A DNA stretch of 64,000 bases, taken from contig JAUXXW010000083.1 in assembly GCA_030684775.1 (NCBI GenBank), forward strand, positions 16,452 to 80,451. The letters are read 5' to 3'. Position 1 is the stretch's first letter. Each line of letters begins with the position of its first letter. Under the pieces are notes generated by a model. That model ran no database searches, had not been told where the DNA came from, and saw nothing but the letters and a program-made list of their open reading frames with translations. Both the position numbers and the translations under genes were made by a program. This document shows, piece after piece, positions 29,092-38,040 of this stretch. This stretch comes from Pseudomonadota bacterium. Lineage in GTDB: Bacteria; Pseudomonadota; Gammaproteobacteria; Burkholderiales; Thiobacillaceae.

Positions 29092-29251
29092 GGGCCTGTT
29101 CATGAATAACTCGAACATTCCGGCTGCACTGGTGGGCGCACTGCTGCGTTGCCGGGCGCTTGCATGGAATGGCCAAGCGGCGCGACCGGCGCCTTGCATT
29201 GCATCCCACCAGCACACCCGTAACTGTCCAATTTATCCATGAACAGGCCCC
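29092..29251. mobile_element. MITE-like insertion between antitoxin and toxin genes
   Basis: GGGCCTGTTCATGAATAA at the left end is matched by TTATCCATGAACAGGCCC at the right end (17 of 18 positions). Inner segments also pair (CACTGGTGGG with CCCACCAGC). About 160 bases, no coding capacity. It separates a phd-type antitoxin from its vapC-type toxin, which usually abut. No clear target duplication is seen. Confidence 0.7.
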
Positions 29252-29264
29252 AAGGAATGAGTGA

Positions 29265-29714
29265 ATGTCTGCGCCGATCTGCTATTTCGACACTTCTGCT
29301 CTGGTCAAACTGTACGTTTTTGAAGCGGGCAGTAGCGAGATTGCCGCGTTGTTTGGCAGTTCAGAACGATGCGCATGCCATGAAATCGCCTATGTGGAAA
29401 CACGCGCGGCCCTGGCCAGTGCGTTGCGCGGTGGGCGTCTGGATAGCGTCGCCCACGCCGCTTGCGTCAGCCGTTTCGTTTCTGACTGGCAGACTTCCAT
29501 TTCCTATGTGAGAACTGACCCGGACCTGTTGCTCCGGGCTGCGGAGTTGGCGGAAGGCTTTGCCTTGCGGGGCTACGATGCCATGCATCTGGCCAGCGCA
29601 GATCGTTTGCTTACCGTTTTACCTGCAACCTTGTTCGTGAGTTTCGATCAGGCGTTGAATCGGGCAGCCAAGCTACTCGGATTTACCTTGCCGCCCTTTG
29701 TGCCCCTCGCCTGA
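29265..29714 (+). CDS. VapC-type PIN-domain toxin
   Basis: 149 residues with the PIN acidic residues: YFDTSALVKLY at the N-terminus, HEIAYVETRAALASAL in the middle and GYDAMHLASADRL, FVSFDQAL near the end. These form the Mg-dependent RNase centre of VapC toxins. It pairs with the antitoxin at 28822. Its stop overlaps an alternative in-frame start of pseG, so it is now transcriptionally continuous with the pse genes. Confidence 0.9.
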   Translation: MSAPICYFDTSALVKLYVFEAGSSEIAALFGSSERCACHEIAYVETRAALASALRGGRLDSVAHAACVSRFVSDWQTSISYVRTDPDLLLRAAELAEGFALRGYDAMHLASADRLLTVLPATLFVSFDQALNRAAKLLGFTLPPFVPLA

Positions 29715-29734
29715 TGCCGGTGAGCCTTACGAAC

Positions 29735-30751
29735 ATGAAAATCGCCTTCCGTGCCGATGCCTCCGTCCAGATTGGTGCCGGCCATGTCATGCGCTGCCTG
29801 ACCCTGGCCGATGCTTTGCTGGCGGCAGGCGCCCGGACGCGATTCCTCTGCCGGAAACTGCCGGGACATCTGGGCGAGCTGATCCAGGCGCGCGGGCATG
29901 GCCTCGACTGGCTCGCGGATTCTGGGGTGGATGCCGCCGACAGCGCGGCGGCGCTCGCCCACGAGGCGCCTTGGGACTGGCTGGTGGTGGATCATTACGA
30001 CCTCGCCTCGGATTGGGAAACGGCGCGGCGTGGCCTGGCAAGAAACATCCTGGCCATCGACGACCAGGCGGATCGCCCTCACGACTGCGACCTGTTGCTC
30101 GACCAGAACCTGCAAACCGAAAATCGCTATGACGGCCTGCTTCCGAGTGCCTGCCGCGCGCTCATCGGCCCGCGTTATGCCTTGCTGCGTCCCGAATTCC
30201 AGCGTCTCCGCCTGGTGGCGAAACCCGACGCGGCGGGGGCCACGGATCTGCTGATCTGTTTCGGCGGCAGCGATCCACTCGATCTGACCGGCTTGACCCT
30301 CGATGCCCTAGATGGCCTGGGCCGTACCGGACTGCGCGTCACCGCCGTGGTGGGGCAGGGCTACCCCCATCGCGAACGGCTGCGGGTACGCTGCGCCGGC
30401 CGGCCCGGCACGCAATTCCATTGCCAGGCCGACAACATGGCGGAATTGATGGCGCGCGCCGATCTGGCGGTCGGGGCTTCCGGCGGGGTGACCTGGGAGC
30501 GCGCCTGCCTGGGGTTGCCGGCCGTGGTCGTCAGCTTCGCCGAGAACCAGCGTCCCATCGCCCGCGCCGCCGAGGCGGCGGGCATGCTGGTCTGGCTCGG
30601 GGACGCGGCGGAAATCAACGCGGCACGCCTGGGCGAAGCCATCGCCGCGCTGCTCGACGCGCCCGCGCAACGCCAGGCCATGCGCCGGGCCTGCCTGGAG
30701 CAGGTCGATGGCGCGGGTTGCGGCCGGGTGATGGAGGCCATGTCGGCATGA
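29735..30751 (+). CDS. pseG: UDP-2,4-diacylamino-trideoxy-altrose hydrolase PseG
   Basis: 338 residues, GT-B-like fold: IAFRADASVQIGAGHVMRCLTLADAL at the start is diagnostic (G-x-G-H-x-x-R), with LICFGGSDPLDLTG and VGASGGVTWERACLGLPAVVV in the C-terminal half. It removes UDP before condensation with phosphoenolpyruvate. An alternative ATG lies 7 codons upstream, overlapping the vapC stop; the family usually begins MKI-type, so I use 29735. Confidence 0.93.
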   Translation: MKIAFRADASVQIGAGHVMRCLTLADALLAAGARTRFLCRKLPGHLGELIQARGHGLDWLADSGVDAADSAAALAHEAPWDWLVVDHYDLASDWETARRGLARNILAIDDQADRPHDCDLLLDQNLQTENRYDGLLPSACRALIGPRYALLRPEFQRLRLVAKPDAAGATDLLICFGGSDPLDLTGLTLDALDGLGRTGLRVTAVVGQGYPHRERLRVRCAGRPGTQFHCQADNMAELMARADLAVGASGGVTWERACLGLPAVVVSFAENQRPIARAAEAAGMLVWLGDAAEINAARLGEAIAALLDAPAQRQAMRRACLEQVDGAGCGRVMEAMSA

Positions 30752-31395
30752 GAATCTCCGTGCTTTGCTCCGACCATAACCACCCCATCCACCCCCTTCT
30801 CGTGCGCTGGTGTGAAGCGCTACGCCCCGCGCATACGGTGGAACTGGCGTATCGCAAGGCCGAGTTGAGCGGTGGCGATCTGCTGTTCCTGATTTCCTGC
30901 CAGGAAATCATCGATGCCGATACGCGCGCGCGTTACCGCGCCAGTCTGGTCATCCATGCCAGCGACCTGCCGCTGGGGCGCGGCTGGTCGCCGCTGGTCT
31001 GGCAGTTGCTGGAAGGCCGCGACGACATCGTCGTCACGTTGCTGGAAGCCGTGGACGAGGTGGACGCCGGCGCCATCTGGCACCAGGAACAACTGCATTT
31101 CGCCGGCCATGAACTGGTGGACGAGATCAACGCCGCGTTGTTCGATGCCGAGTTGGCCCTCATGGATTACGCCGTCGCCAACCTGGAAACTATCCGGCCC
31201 CGGCCACAGACTGGCGCGCCCAGCTACTACCGCAGGCGTATGCCGGAAGACAGCCGGATCGACCCGCGACGCTCCCTCGCGGATCAATTCAACCTGCTGC
31301 GGGTGGCGGATGCGGCGAGGTATCCCGCATTCTTCGATCACCTCGGGCAGCGTTACGAGATCATCTTGAGAAAAGCCGAATCCCATGAGCCATGA
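30748..31395 (+). CDS. Formyltransferase of the pseudaminic acid pathway (in place of PseH)
   Basis: 215 residues starting MRISVLCSDHNHPIHPLL, ATG overlapping the pseG stop. The formyltransferase core is visible: LLFLISCQEIID, the catalytic region VIHASDLPLGRGWSPLVWQLLEG (the N-H-D triad region appears as IHASD) and DAGAIWHQEQLHF. It most likely uses 10-formyl-tetrahydrofolate to N-formylate the 4-amino sugar, the slot normally held by the acetyltransferase PseH, which is absent here. The product would carry a formamido group at C7 of pseudaminic acid. Confidence 0.82.
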   Translation: MRISVLCSDHNHPIHPLLVRWCEALRPAHTVELAYRKAELSGGDLLFLISCQEIIDADTRARYRASLVIHASDLPLGRGWSPLVWQLLEGRDDIVVTLLEAVDEVDAGAIWHQEQLHFAGHELVDEINAALFDAELALMDYAVANLETIRPRPQTGAPSYYRRRMPEDSRIDPRRSLADQFNLLRVADAARYPAFFDHLGQRYEIILRKAESHEP

Positions 31396-32434
31396 GATCG
31401 CCATCGCTGGCCGCGCCATCGGCCGCGAGCAGCCCCCCTTCCTCATCGCCGAAATGTCCGGCAACCACAATCAGTCGCTGGCGCGGGCGCTGGAAATCGT
31501 CGAAGCGGCGGCGCGCGCGGGCGCCCATGCCCTGAAGATCCAGACCTATACCGCCGACACCATGACCCTCGATCTGGATGAAGGCGAATTCCATATCGAA
31601 CATCCGCTCTGGGGCGGGCAGTCGCTGCACCAGCTCTACCAGCAGGCCTATACCCCCTGGGAATGGCACCAGCCGATTTTCGAACGGGCGCGCGAACTGG
31701 GCATGATCGCCTTCTCCACCCCGTTCGATGAAACCGCCGTCGATTTCCTGGAAGGGCTGGAGGTTCCCGCCTACAAGATCGCCTCGTTCGAGAACAGCGA
31801 CCTGCCGCTGATCCGCAAGGTGGCCGCCACCGGCAAGCCGATGATCATTTCCACCGGTATGGCCACGGTGGCGGAACTGGACGAGAGCGTGCGCGTTGCC
31901 CGCGCGGCCGGTTGCCGCGACCTGGTGCTGTTGAAATGCACCAGCACCTACCCTGCCACGCCGGAGAACTCCAACCTGCTCACCCTGCCGCACCTGCGCG
32001 ACCTGTTTGCCTGCGTGGTGGGCCTGTCCGACCACACCATGGGCATCGGCGTCAGCGTCGCCGGCGTCGCTCTGGGCGCCACGGTGATCGAAAAGCACTT
32101 CACCCTGCGCCGCGCCGATGGCGGCGTCGATGCCACTTTCTCGCTGGAACCGGAGGAGTTCGCGCAACTCCGCGTGGAAACCGAACGCGCCTGGCAGGCC
32201 CTGGGGCGGGTGCGCTACGGCCCCAGCGAGGCGGAACGGCCCTCCATCATCTTCCGCCGCTCGCTCTATGTGGTGCGCGACATGCGCGCGGGCGAGGCGT
32301 TCAGCCGCGACAATCTGCGCGCCATCCGCCCGGGCCTGGGTCTACCGCCCGGAGAACTGGATACGCTGTTGGGCAAGCGGGTGGCGCGCGACGTGAAACG
32401 CGGCACGCCGGCATCCTGGGAGCTACTGGGTTAA
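31385..32434 (+). CDS. pseI: Pseudaminic acid synthase PseI
   Basis: 349 residues, NeuB-family TIM barrel plus C-terminal SAF/antifreeze-like domain (about 290-349: RRSLYVVRDMRAGEAFSRDNLRAIRPG). The barrel has ISTGMATVAELDESV, LLKCTSTYPATPEN and GLSDHTMGIG. It condenses the free 2,4-diacylamino sugar with phosphoenolpyruvate. It overlaps the formyltransferase by 11 bases, confirming operon structure. Confidence 0.95.
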   Translation: MSHEIAIAGRAIGREQPPFLIAEMSGNHNQSLARALEIVEAAARAGAHALKIQTYTADTMTLDLDEGEFHIEHPLWGGQSLHQLYQQAYTPWEWHQPIFERARELGMIAFSTPFDETAVDFLEGLEVPAYKIASFENSDLPLIRKVAATGKPMIISTGMATVAELDESVRVARAAGCRDLVLLKCTSTYPATPENSNLLTLPHLRDLFACVVGLSDHTMGIGVSVAGVALGATVIEKHFTLRRADGGVDATFSLEPEEFAQLRVETERAWQALGRVRYGPSEAERPSIIFRRSLYVVRDMRAGEAFSRDNLRAIRPGLGLPPGELDTLLGKRVARDVKRGTPASWELLG

Positions 32435-32506
32435 CGTGATCGTGAAACAATATGCCGCGATCCGAATGCGGTCGGGGGCTATATGACAATCACCAGCGAG
32501 GAGACC

Positions 32507-33565
32507 ATGCACTGTCCGAAAATACTGGAGTGCACCCTGCGCGACGGCAGCTATGCCATCGACTTCCGGTTCACTGTCGCGGATACCGAGTCCATCGGCG
32601 GCGCCCTGGGTCAGGCCGGGTTTCCTTATATAGAGGTGGGCCACGGTATTGGCCTTGGCGCCTCCGAACAGGGTCGCAACGTTGCCGCCGCCACCGATCT
32701 GGAGTACATGCGGGCGGCGGCACGCTCTATCCAGAAGGGCAAGTGGGGCATGTTCTGCATCCCCGGCATCGCCAATCTCGATCATGTGCGCCTGGCCGCC
32801 GACCAGGGTATGGATTTCATCCGCATAGGCAGCAACGTCACCGAGATCGACAGTTCCGCGCCCTACATCGCCTTGGCGCGGGAGCATGGCATGGAGGTCT
32901 ATGCCAATTTCATGAAGTCTTACGCCCTGGCGCCGGAAGCGTTTGGCCGGCTGGTGGCGCGTTCCGCCGGTTTCGGCGCCGGCATGGTCTATCTGGTCGA
33001 CTCCGCCGGCGGCATGCTGCCCGGCGAGGTGCGCCGCTATCTTCAGGCTGCCCGCGCCGAGGCGCCCGGCGTGGCCCTGGGTTTCCACGGACACAACAAT
33101 CTAGGTCTGGCGGTCGCCAATTCGCTGGTCTGCGCGGAGGAGGGCGTGGCGATGGTGGATACCTCACTGCAAGGTTTCGGCCGCAGCGCCGGCAACACCC
33201 CCACAGAGCAGTTTCTCAGCGTTCTGGCGCGCGCTGGCTGTGAACTCGCGATCGATCCCATAGAGGCCATGCACCTGGGCGAAACGCTCGTTCGTCCGCT
33301 GATTGAGCGGCGCGGCCTGAGTTCGCTCGACATCGCCGCCGGCCAGGCCCAGTTCCACTCCAGTTATATGCCGGCGGTTCTGAGCGCGGCCAAACGGCAT
33401 CGCATCGACCCGCGCGCCCTCATCATCGAACTGTGCCGGCACGACAAGATCAACGCGCCGGACGACCTGCTGGAACGTCTCGCCGCCGACCTGGAAGATC
33501 GCCATGTCGCCACGCGCGCGCTGCCCTGGGGTGCCTACTACGGCGAGGAACAGAGCCGCACATGA
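32507..33565 (+). CDS. HMGL-like (aldolase / alpha-isopropylmalate synthase type) enzyme
   Basis: 352 residues, HMGL-like TIM barrel: LECTLRDGSYAIDFRFT gives the divalent-metal Asp and Arg, GFHGHNNLGLAVANS gives the two metal-binding histidines, and DTSLQGFGRSAGNTPTEQFL matches the 4-hydroxy-2-oxovalerate aldolase group. It should cleave or form a C-C bond of a 2-keto or hydroxy acid. The context (AMP-ligase, carrier protein, acyltransferase) suggests it builds the carbon skeleton of an acyl group. I chose the ATG after GAGGAG; another ATG lies 8 codons upstream. Confidence 0.82.
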   Translation: MHCPKILECTLRDGSYAIDFRFTVADTESIGGALGQAGFPYIEVGHGIGLGASEQGRNVAAATDLEYMRAAARSIQKGKWGMFCIPGIANLDHVRLAADQGMDFIRIGSNVTEIDSSAPYIALAREHGMEVYANFMKSYALAPEAFGRLVARSAGFGAGMVYLVDSAGGMLPGEVRRYLQAARAEAPGVALGFHGHNNLGLAVANSLVCAEEGVAMVDTSLQGFGRSAGNTPTEQFLSVLARAGCELAIDPIEAMHLGETLVRPLIERRGLSSLDIAAGQAQFHSSYMPAVLSAAKRHRIDPRALIIELCRHDKINAPDDLLERLAADLEDRHVATRALPWGAYYGEEQSRT

Positions 33566-34983
33566 GCGCCAGCGGGCAACTCAACCGGATATTCGCCGCG
33601 CGCTGGCGGGAGGCGGCCTTACGCTGCGACCAGCGCGGTTTTACCTATGGCGAACTGTATGGTCAGGCGGCGGGTATGGCTGCCTGGATATCGGCGCAAG
33701 GCTGCCACGCCGGAGACAGCGTGGCTTTGCGTCTGCCCAATGGCTGGCCGTTCGCGGTGGCTTATCTAGCCTGCCTGCTGGGCCGGTACCGCATCATCCC
33801 GGTCAACCCGGAACTCAATCCCGACGACCAGACTTACCTCCTCGAACGTACACAACCGCGCATCGTGCTGGAAGATGCCGATTTCCTGGCTGGGCTGCCG
33901 GCACAGCCAAGCTCGCGACCGGCTTTCGACTACCCGGTCGGCGCGGTGGCGGCGGTGTTTTTCACCTCCGGTACCACCGGGCGTCCGAAAGGCGTCTGCC
34001 ATACCCTGGATGCGCTGGTCGGCAACGTCACCGCCTTCAACGAAAGTCTGGGGCTGGGCAACGACACTCGGCTCTACCACGTCCTGCCGATGGCCTACAT
34101 GGCCGGTTTTCTCAATACCCTGCTGGGGCCCTGGCTGGCCGGCGGCACGGTACTGCTGGGGCCGCGTTTTCGTCCCGCCGACGCGCTGCTTTTCTGGAAG
34201 AGGCCGCTGGACTGGAACGCCAATGCCATCTGGCTTACTCCCACCCTGGCCACCATCCTGGCGCGCATGAACCGCGATCCTGAAATCGCCCGCCGGGTAG
34301 GCGCCAGCCTGCGCCATGTGTTTTGCGGCACGGCGCCTCTGCCGGAAGCCACGCGCCGGGCGTTCCGTGATGCCTTCGGCTGTGTCCCGCAAGAGAGCTA
34401 TGGCATGAGCGAAGTGCTGCTGGTGGCCGCGCAGACCCGCAAAGAAGCGGAAAAGGAAACCGGGGTCGGCCGCCTGCTGCCGGGCGTGACCGCCTCCTTT
34501 CGTGAAGCCCCTGAAATGAATGCGGAAGAACTGGTGATCCACACGCCCTGGGCACTGACAGGCTATCTGATGGAACAGGGCGAAGGTTCGCCCTTGCTGG
34601 AGGATGGTGGCATGCCCAGCGGCGACCTGGGTGAACTGGTTGAAGGCCATCTCGCCATCACCGGCCGTTTGAAAGACCTCATCATCCGCGGCGGCCTCAA
34701 TGTTTCGCCGTTGGCGCTGGAAGACGTGCTGCTACGCGAGCCCGGCCTGCTGGAAGTGGCGGTGGTCGGGCTGCCACACGATTTCTGGGGTGAGACCATC
34801 GCCGCCTGTCTGGTGGCGGATGGCGATGTCGATACCGCCACCCTGCAAACTGCCTTGCAGGCGCGTTGCGCGCGCGAACTCGGCGAGGGTATGCGGCCTG
34901 ATCGATATGTCTGGCTGGATGCCCTGCCGCGCGCCAGTACCGGCAAGATCCAGAAGTATCTGCTGCGGGAGCAATTGGCGTGA
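33562..34983 (+). CDS. Acyl-activating AMP-dependent ligase
   Basis: 473 residues with the adenylate-forming core: FFTSGTTGRPKGVCHT (A3), YGMSEVL (A5), GDLGELVEGHLAITGRLKDLIIRGGLNVSPLALEDVL (A7-A8) and the catalytic lysine in PRASTGKIQKYLL (A10). It activates a carboxylic acid with ATP and probably loads it on the carrier protein at 36270 or on CoA. ATG overlaps the preceding stop (ATGA). The substrate is unknown; a product of the HMGL-like neighbour is the natural guess. Confidence 0.9.
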   Translation: MSASGQLNRIFAARWREAALRCDQRGFTYGELYGQAAGMAAWISAQGCHAGDSVALRLPNGWPFAVAYLACLLGRYRIIPVNPELNPDDQTYLLERTQPRIVLEDADFLAGLPAQPSSRPAFDYPVGAVAAVFFTSGTTGRPKGVCHTLDALVGNVTAFNESLGLGNDTRLYHVLPMAYMAGFLNTLLGPWLAGGTVLLGPRFRPADALLFWKRPLDWNANAIWLTPTLATILARMNRDPEIARRVGASLRHVFCGTAPLPEATRRAFRDAFGCVPQESYGMSEVLLVAAQTRKEAEKETGVGRLLPGVTASFREAPEMNAEELVIHTPWALTGYLMEQGEGSPLLEDGGMPSGDLGELVEGHLAITGRLKDLIIRGGLNVSPLALEDVLLREPGLLEVAVVGLPHDFWGETIAACLVADGDVDTATLQTALQARCARELGEGMRPDRYVWLDALPRASTGKIQKYLLREQLA

Positions 34984-35603
34984 TCCTCGGATTCGCCCAC
35001 TTGGCCATCAATTGCGGCGACCTCGCACAGGCCGAAGCCGAATGGCGGGCGCTTGGCTATGCGCGCGGCGCGCTGCATCAAGGGGTTCCCAATCACCCCG
35101 CCAAGCGCGCCTTCAGCAGCCACTACCAGCCCGAACACGATCTGCTGCTGCTCAACGGCCCCGGCCTGTGGCCGCTGGAACTCACCTGCCATGGGCCAAC
35201 CCAGGGGGAAAACCGGCAACTGGCCTGGACGCGGGAAGCCATCACCCTGACCCTGGCCGACCCCGAGCCGATGCGGCGCTTGCTGATCGATGGACTAGGC
35301 TTTCGCGCGAGCGACAACGGTGTCCTGGCCCTGGACTGTCGCCTGCCAACCTGGTCCTGCCGATTGCATCCGAGGACAGGCGAGAGCGAGCCGGTGCGGC
35401 TCGATGCCGCCGGCCCCACCTGTCTGGCCTTTTACTGCAACCGCGTCGAAGAGGACGCCCAACGTCTCCTTGGCCTGGGCGCCTCCGACTACAGCGGCGT
35501 TTTTGATCTCACCCTGGGCGAGCGCGCCATGAGTATCGCCATGCTGCGCGCGCCCGGCGGCCCCTTGTTGGAACTTATCAGCCCGAGGACTCAAACCCCA
35601 TGA
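34980..35603 (+). CDS. VOC (glyoxalase/dioxygenase-fold) protein
   Basis: 207 residues from a GTG start overlapping the ligase stop. Two VOC-like halves: ILGFAHLAINCGDLAQAEAEWRALGY at the N-terminus and LDAAGPTCLAFYCNRVEEDAQRLLGLG ... GGPLLELISP in the C-terminal half. One metal-ligand His (FAHLAI) and Glu (LLELIS) are visible. It could be an epimerase, isomerase or lyase acting on the acyl precursor; the fold does not tell which. Confidence 0.7.
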   Translation: MILGFAHLAINCGDLAQAEAEWRALGYARGALHQGVPNHPAKRAFSSHYQPEHDLLLLNGPGLWPLELTCHGPTQGENRQLAWTREAITLTLADPEPMRRLLIDGLGFRASDNGVLALDCRLPTWSCRLHPRTGESEPVRLDAAGPTCLAFYCNRVEEDAQRLLGLGASDYSGVFDLTLGERAMSIAMLRAPGGPLLELISPRTQTP

Positions 35604-36265
35604 CCCAGCGCATCGTCGATCTCACCATGCACCTCGAAGAAGGCATGCAGACCTTCCCGACCCACTGGCACCCCTTTGTGGAAATCACCCAACTCGGTCG
35701 TCTTGGTCTGGAACATCGGGAGACCCGGAAATTGGTGCTGGGTACCCACACCGGCACCCACATCGACGCCCCGCGCCATTTCATTCCCGGCGGCATCACG
35801 GTCGACCAGATTCCCCTGGAGCAACTGGTCGGCCCGGCTTCGGTGCTCGATCTCACCGCCTTCGGTCCGGGCGCGGAAGTCGGTGTCGACGATCTCGCGC
35901 GCGCGCTCGGCGAACGTTCGGCGACGCGCGTGCTGATGCGCTTCGACTGGGATCGCACCCTGGGCACGATGGGCTACTACAACGATTCCCCTTACCTCTC
36001 CGAGGAGGCCGCGCAATGGCTGGTCGACCACGGTTGCCGCCTGCTCGGCATGGATACCGCCATGCCGGACAACCCGAAGAACGGCCGCGGCTGCGCCAAG
36101 GATTCACCCAACCACAAGATACTGTTGGGCAATGGCGTCATCCTGCTGGAATACATGGTCAACCTGGCCGCTCTCGATCAGGACGTGGTGCAATTGGTGG
36201 TCGCGCCGCTCAAGGTGCGCGACGGCGACGGCGCCCCGGTGCGCGCCTTCGCCATCCTGGAGTGA
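35600..36265 (+). CDS. Cyclase-family metal-dependent hydrolase/dehydratase (KynB-like)
   Basis: 221 residues with the diagnostic zinc motif HTGTHIDAPRHF near residue 50 and a second conserved region LLGMDTAMPDNPKNG. Relatives include kynurenine formamidase KynB and polyketide-type cyclases, which hydrolyse amides or drive dehydration/cyclisation. It overlaps the VOC gene stop by 4 bases (ATGA), so it belongs to the same pathway. Hydrolysis of a lactone, amide or thioester in acyl-group synthesis is possible. Confidence 0.82.
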   Translation: MTQRIVDLTMHLEEGMQTFPTHWHPFVEITQLGRLGLEHRETRKLVLGTHTGTHIDAPRHFIPGGITVDQIPLEQLVGPASVLDLTAFGPGAEVGVDDLARALGERSATRVLMRFDWDRTLGTMGYYNDSPYLSEEAAQWLVDHGCRLLGMDTAMPDNPKNGRGCAKDSPNHKILLGNGVILLEYMVNLAALDQDVVQLVVAPLKVRDGDGAPVRAFAILE

Positions 36266-36269
36266 GCGC

Positions 36270-36509
36270 ATGACTGACCACAGTGCCTGGCTGTTCGACT
36301 GGTTCCGGCAACGCGCGGCGCACATCACCCTGGCGCCCGACGACAATTATTTCAATGCCGGCGCCATTGACTCTTTTGGCGTGATCGAACTGATCGAAGA
36401 CATGGAGCGGGCCTTCTCGGTGCGCTTTAGCCAGGACGATTTCCAGGATCGCCGCTTCTCCAGCGTGGCCGGCCTGGCGGCCCTGCTGGCCGAGAAAATG
36501 GGCGCGTGA
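36270..36509 (+). CDS. Acyl carrier protein
   Basis: 79 residues with the phosphopantetheine serine in AIDSFGVIELIEDMERAF and the helical pattern of carrier proteins. The usual DSL is DSF here, as in many dedicated ACPs of sugar-modification clusters. The true start is the ATG 4 bases after the cyclase stop; the track frame extends upstream. It probably carries the acyl group made by the surrounding enzymes. Confidence 0.86.
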   Translation: MTDHSAWLFDWFRQRAAHITLAPDDNYFNAGAIDSFGVIELIEDMERAFSVRFSQDDFQDRRFSSVAGLAALLAEKMGA

Positions 36510-37339
36510 TGCCGCAAACCAGGGCGCACTACACCGCGGCCGACCTCGACGCGGCGCTGAATCGCTTGCCGCTGGAACGGGGCGACGTACTGTTTCTGCA
36601 CAGCAACCTCGGTTTCTTCGGCCGTCCCGAGGGCTGTACCGGCAGCGCGGATGTTTGCCACCTGTTCTTCGACACCCTGATGCGGCGCCTGGGCGGCAAC
36701 GGCACCCTGGTGGTGCCCACCTTCACCTATTCCTTTCCGCGCCGCCAGTTGTTCGACCCGGCCGAGACGGCCTCCGGGATGGGGGCCTTCGCGGAATGGC
36801 TGCGCCTGCATCCGGATGCACAGCGTTCCCACGACCCCTGCTATTCGGTGGCGGCGGTGGGGGCACATGCCGAAACATTGACCGCCCACGCTCCGGAAAA
36901 CAGCTTCGCCCCGGAGGCGTTCTTCGGACGATTCCTGAATGCGGACGGCGTGGTGCTCAATCTCAATTTCGATGCCGGCTCCACTTTCCTGCATTACCTG
37001 GAACGGCAATTGGGCGTGCCTTACCGCTTCGACAAGACCTTCGAGGGCCACATCCGCGAACGCGGCGAAACCCGGCGGGCGAAGAGCACGATTCATGTAC
37101 GCTATCTGAGCAGCGAGGCCACTGTTCCGGTGTTCGAACCTTTCCACGCGCTGGCGACCGAGGCTGGCCTGTTCGTGACGGAAAAGCTGGGGCGTGGCCG
37201 GCTCGGCTGCATCCGTGCGTCAGATTGCCGGCACCTGCTCACCGAAACCTTGCCCCGGCGCCCCTGGTTGCTCACCCGCGCCGAAGCCCTTGGCGTCATC
37301 CCCGAGTTGATTCCTGAACCCACCTATCAGGCCTTATGA
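36509..37339 (+). CDS. AAC(3)-family N-acyltransferase
   Basis: 276 residues of the aminoglycoside 3-N-acetyltransferase family: RGDVLFLHSNLGFFG, NGTLVVPTFTYSFPRR, GMGAFAEWLRLHPDAQRSHDPCYSVAAVG (the family's S-x-H/P region) and HYLERQLGVPYR. In surface-sugar clusters such proteins acylate amino sugars rather than antibiotics. Directly after the carrier protein (TGATG overlap), it is the natural transferase from acyl-ACP to the sugar amine. A resistance function is unlikely here. Confidence 0.85.
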   Translation: MPQTRAHYTAADLDAALNRLPLERGDVLFLHSNLGFFGRPEGCTGSADVCHLFFDTLMRRLGGNGTLVVPTFTYSFPRRQLFDPAETASGMGAFAEWLRLHPDAQRSHDPCYSVAAVGAHAETLTAHAPENSFAPEAFFGRFLNADGVVLNLNFDAGSTFLHYLERQLGVPYRFDKTFEGHIRERGETRRAKSTIHVRYLSSEATVPVFEPFHALATEAGLFVTEKLGRGRLGCIRASDCRHLLTETLPRRPWLLTRAEALGVIPELIPEPTYQAL

Positions 37340-38040
37340 ATCCAACTGACTACCAGGCCGGCAACCAGTGGGCTGGCCACTTCGCCAGCCAGTCTCTGGC
37401 TTATCCCGCGGAGTATGTGATTCGCATCTTCCGCGGCAGCTACCCCAACCTGACCATGCCCAAGCCGCAGCCGGGGCAATCGGTGCTGGATGTCGGTTGT
37501 GGTGATGGTCGTCATCTGCCGTTCTTCCAACGCCTTGGCCTGGAGGCGCACGGCGTCGAGATCGCCGTGCCCATCATCGAACAATTACGCGAGCGCCTGG
37601 CGCCGCTGGGCATCGAGGCGAACCGGTTGCATGTCGGCAGTTGCTCGTCGCTCCCCTTCGCCGATGCCAGCTTCGACCATGTGATGGCCTGGAATTCCGC
37701 CTATTACATGTCGCGCGACGGTGCCGACTTCGCCGCCCACGCGGCGGAACTCACCCGCGTGCTACGCCCCGGTGGCTGGCTGGTCGTCTCGGTGCCCAAG
37801 CCGAGCGCCTTCATCTTCGCCGGCAGCGAAGCCGCCCCGACACCGGGTTGCCGCATCGTGCGCCAGGACCCGTTCGGAATCCGCAACGGCGAAATGTTGC
37901 GCGTGTTCCAGGATGGCGCCGAACTGGCCGCCGCCTTCGAGGCCGATTGCGACACCTTCTGCCACGGCGACATTCACGACGACTGTTTTGGCTTTGCTTA
38001 TCACTGGTTTCTCCTGGTCGCGCGCAAGGCGGCCGCATGA
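37336..38040 (+). CDS. SAM-dependent methyltransferase
   Basis: 234 residues, class I fold: VLDVGCGDGRHLPFFQRLGLEAHGVEIA (motif I and post I), LPFADASFDHVMAWNSAYYM and LRPGGWLVVSVPKPS. Coupled to both neighbours by ATGA overlaps. It may O- or N-methylate the acyl group or sugar. Target unknown. Confidence 0.88.
   Translation: MNPTDYQAGNQWAGHFASQSLAYPAEYVIRIFRGSYPNLTMPKPQPGQSVLDVGCGDGRHLPFFQRLGLEAHGVEIAVPIIEQLRERLAPLGIEANRLHVGSCSSLPFADASFDHVMAWNSAYYMSRDGADFAAHAAELTRVLRPGGWLVVSVPKPSAFIFAGSEAAPTPGCRIVRQDPFGIRNGEMLRVFQDGAELAAAFEADCDTFCHGDIHDDCFGFAYHWFLLVARKAAA

Noticed and set aside
36509-37339. Aminoglycoside resistance gene
   Set aside because: The AAC(3) family fits, but the gene is locked by overlaps into a surface-sugar operon directly after a carrier protein, so sugar acylation is far more likely.
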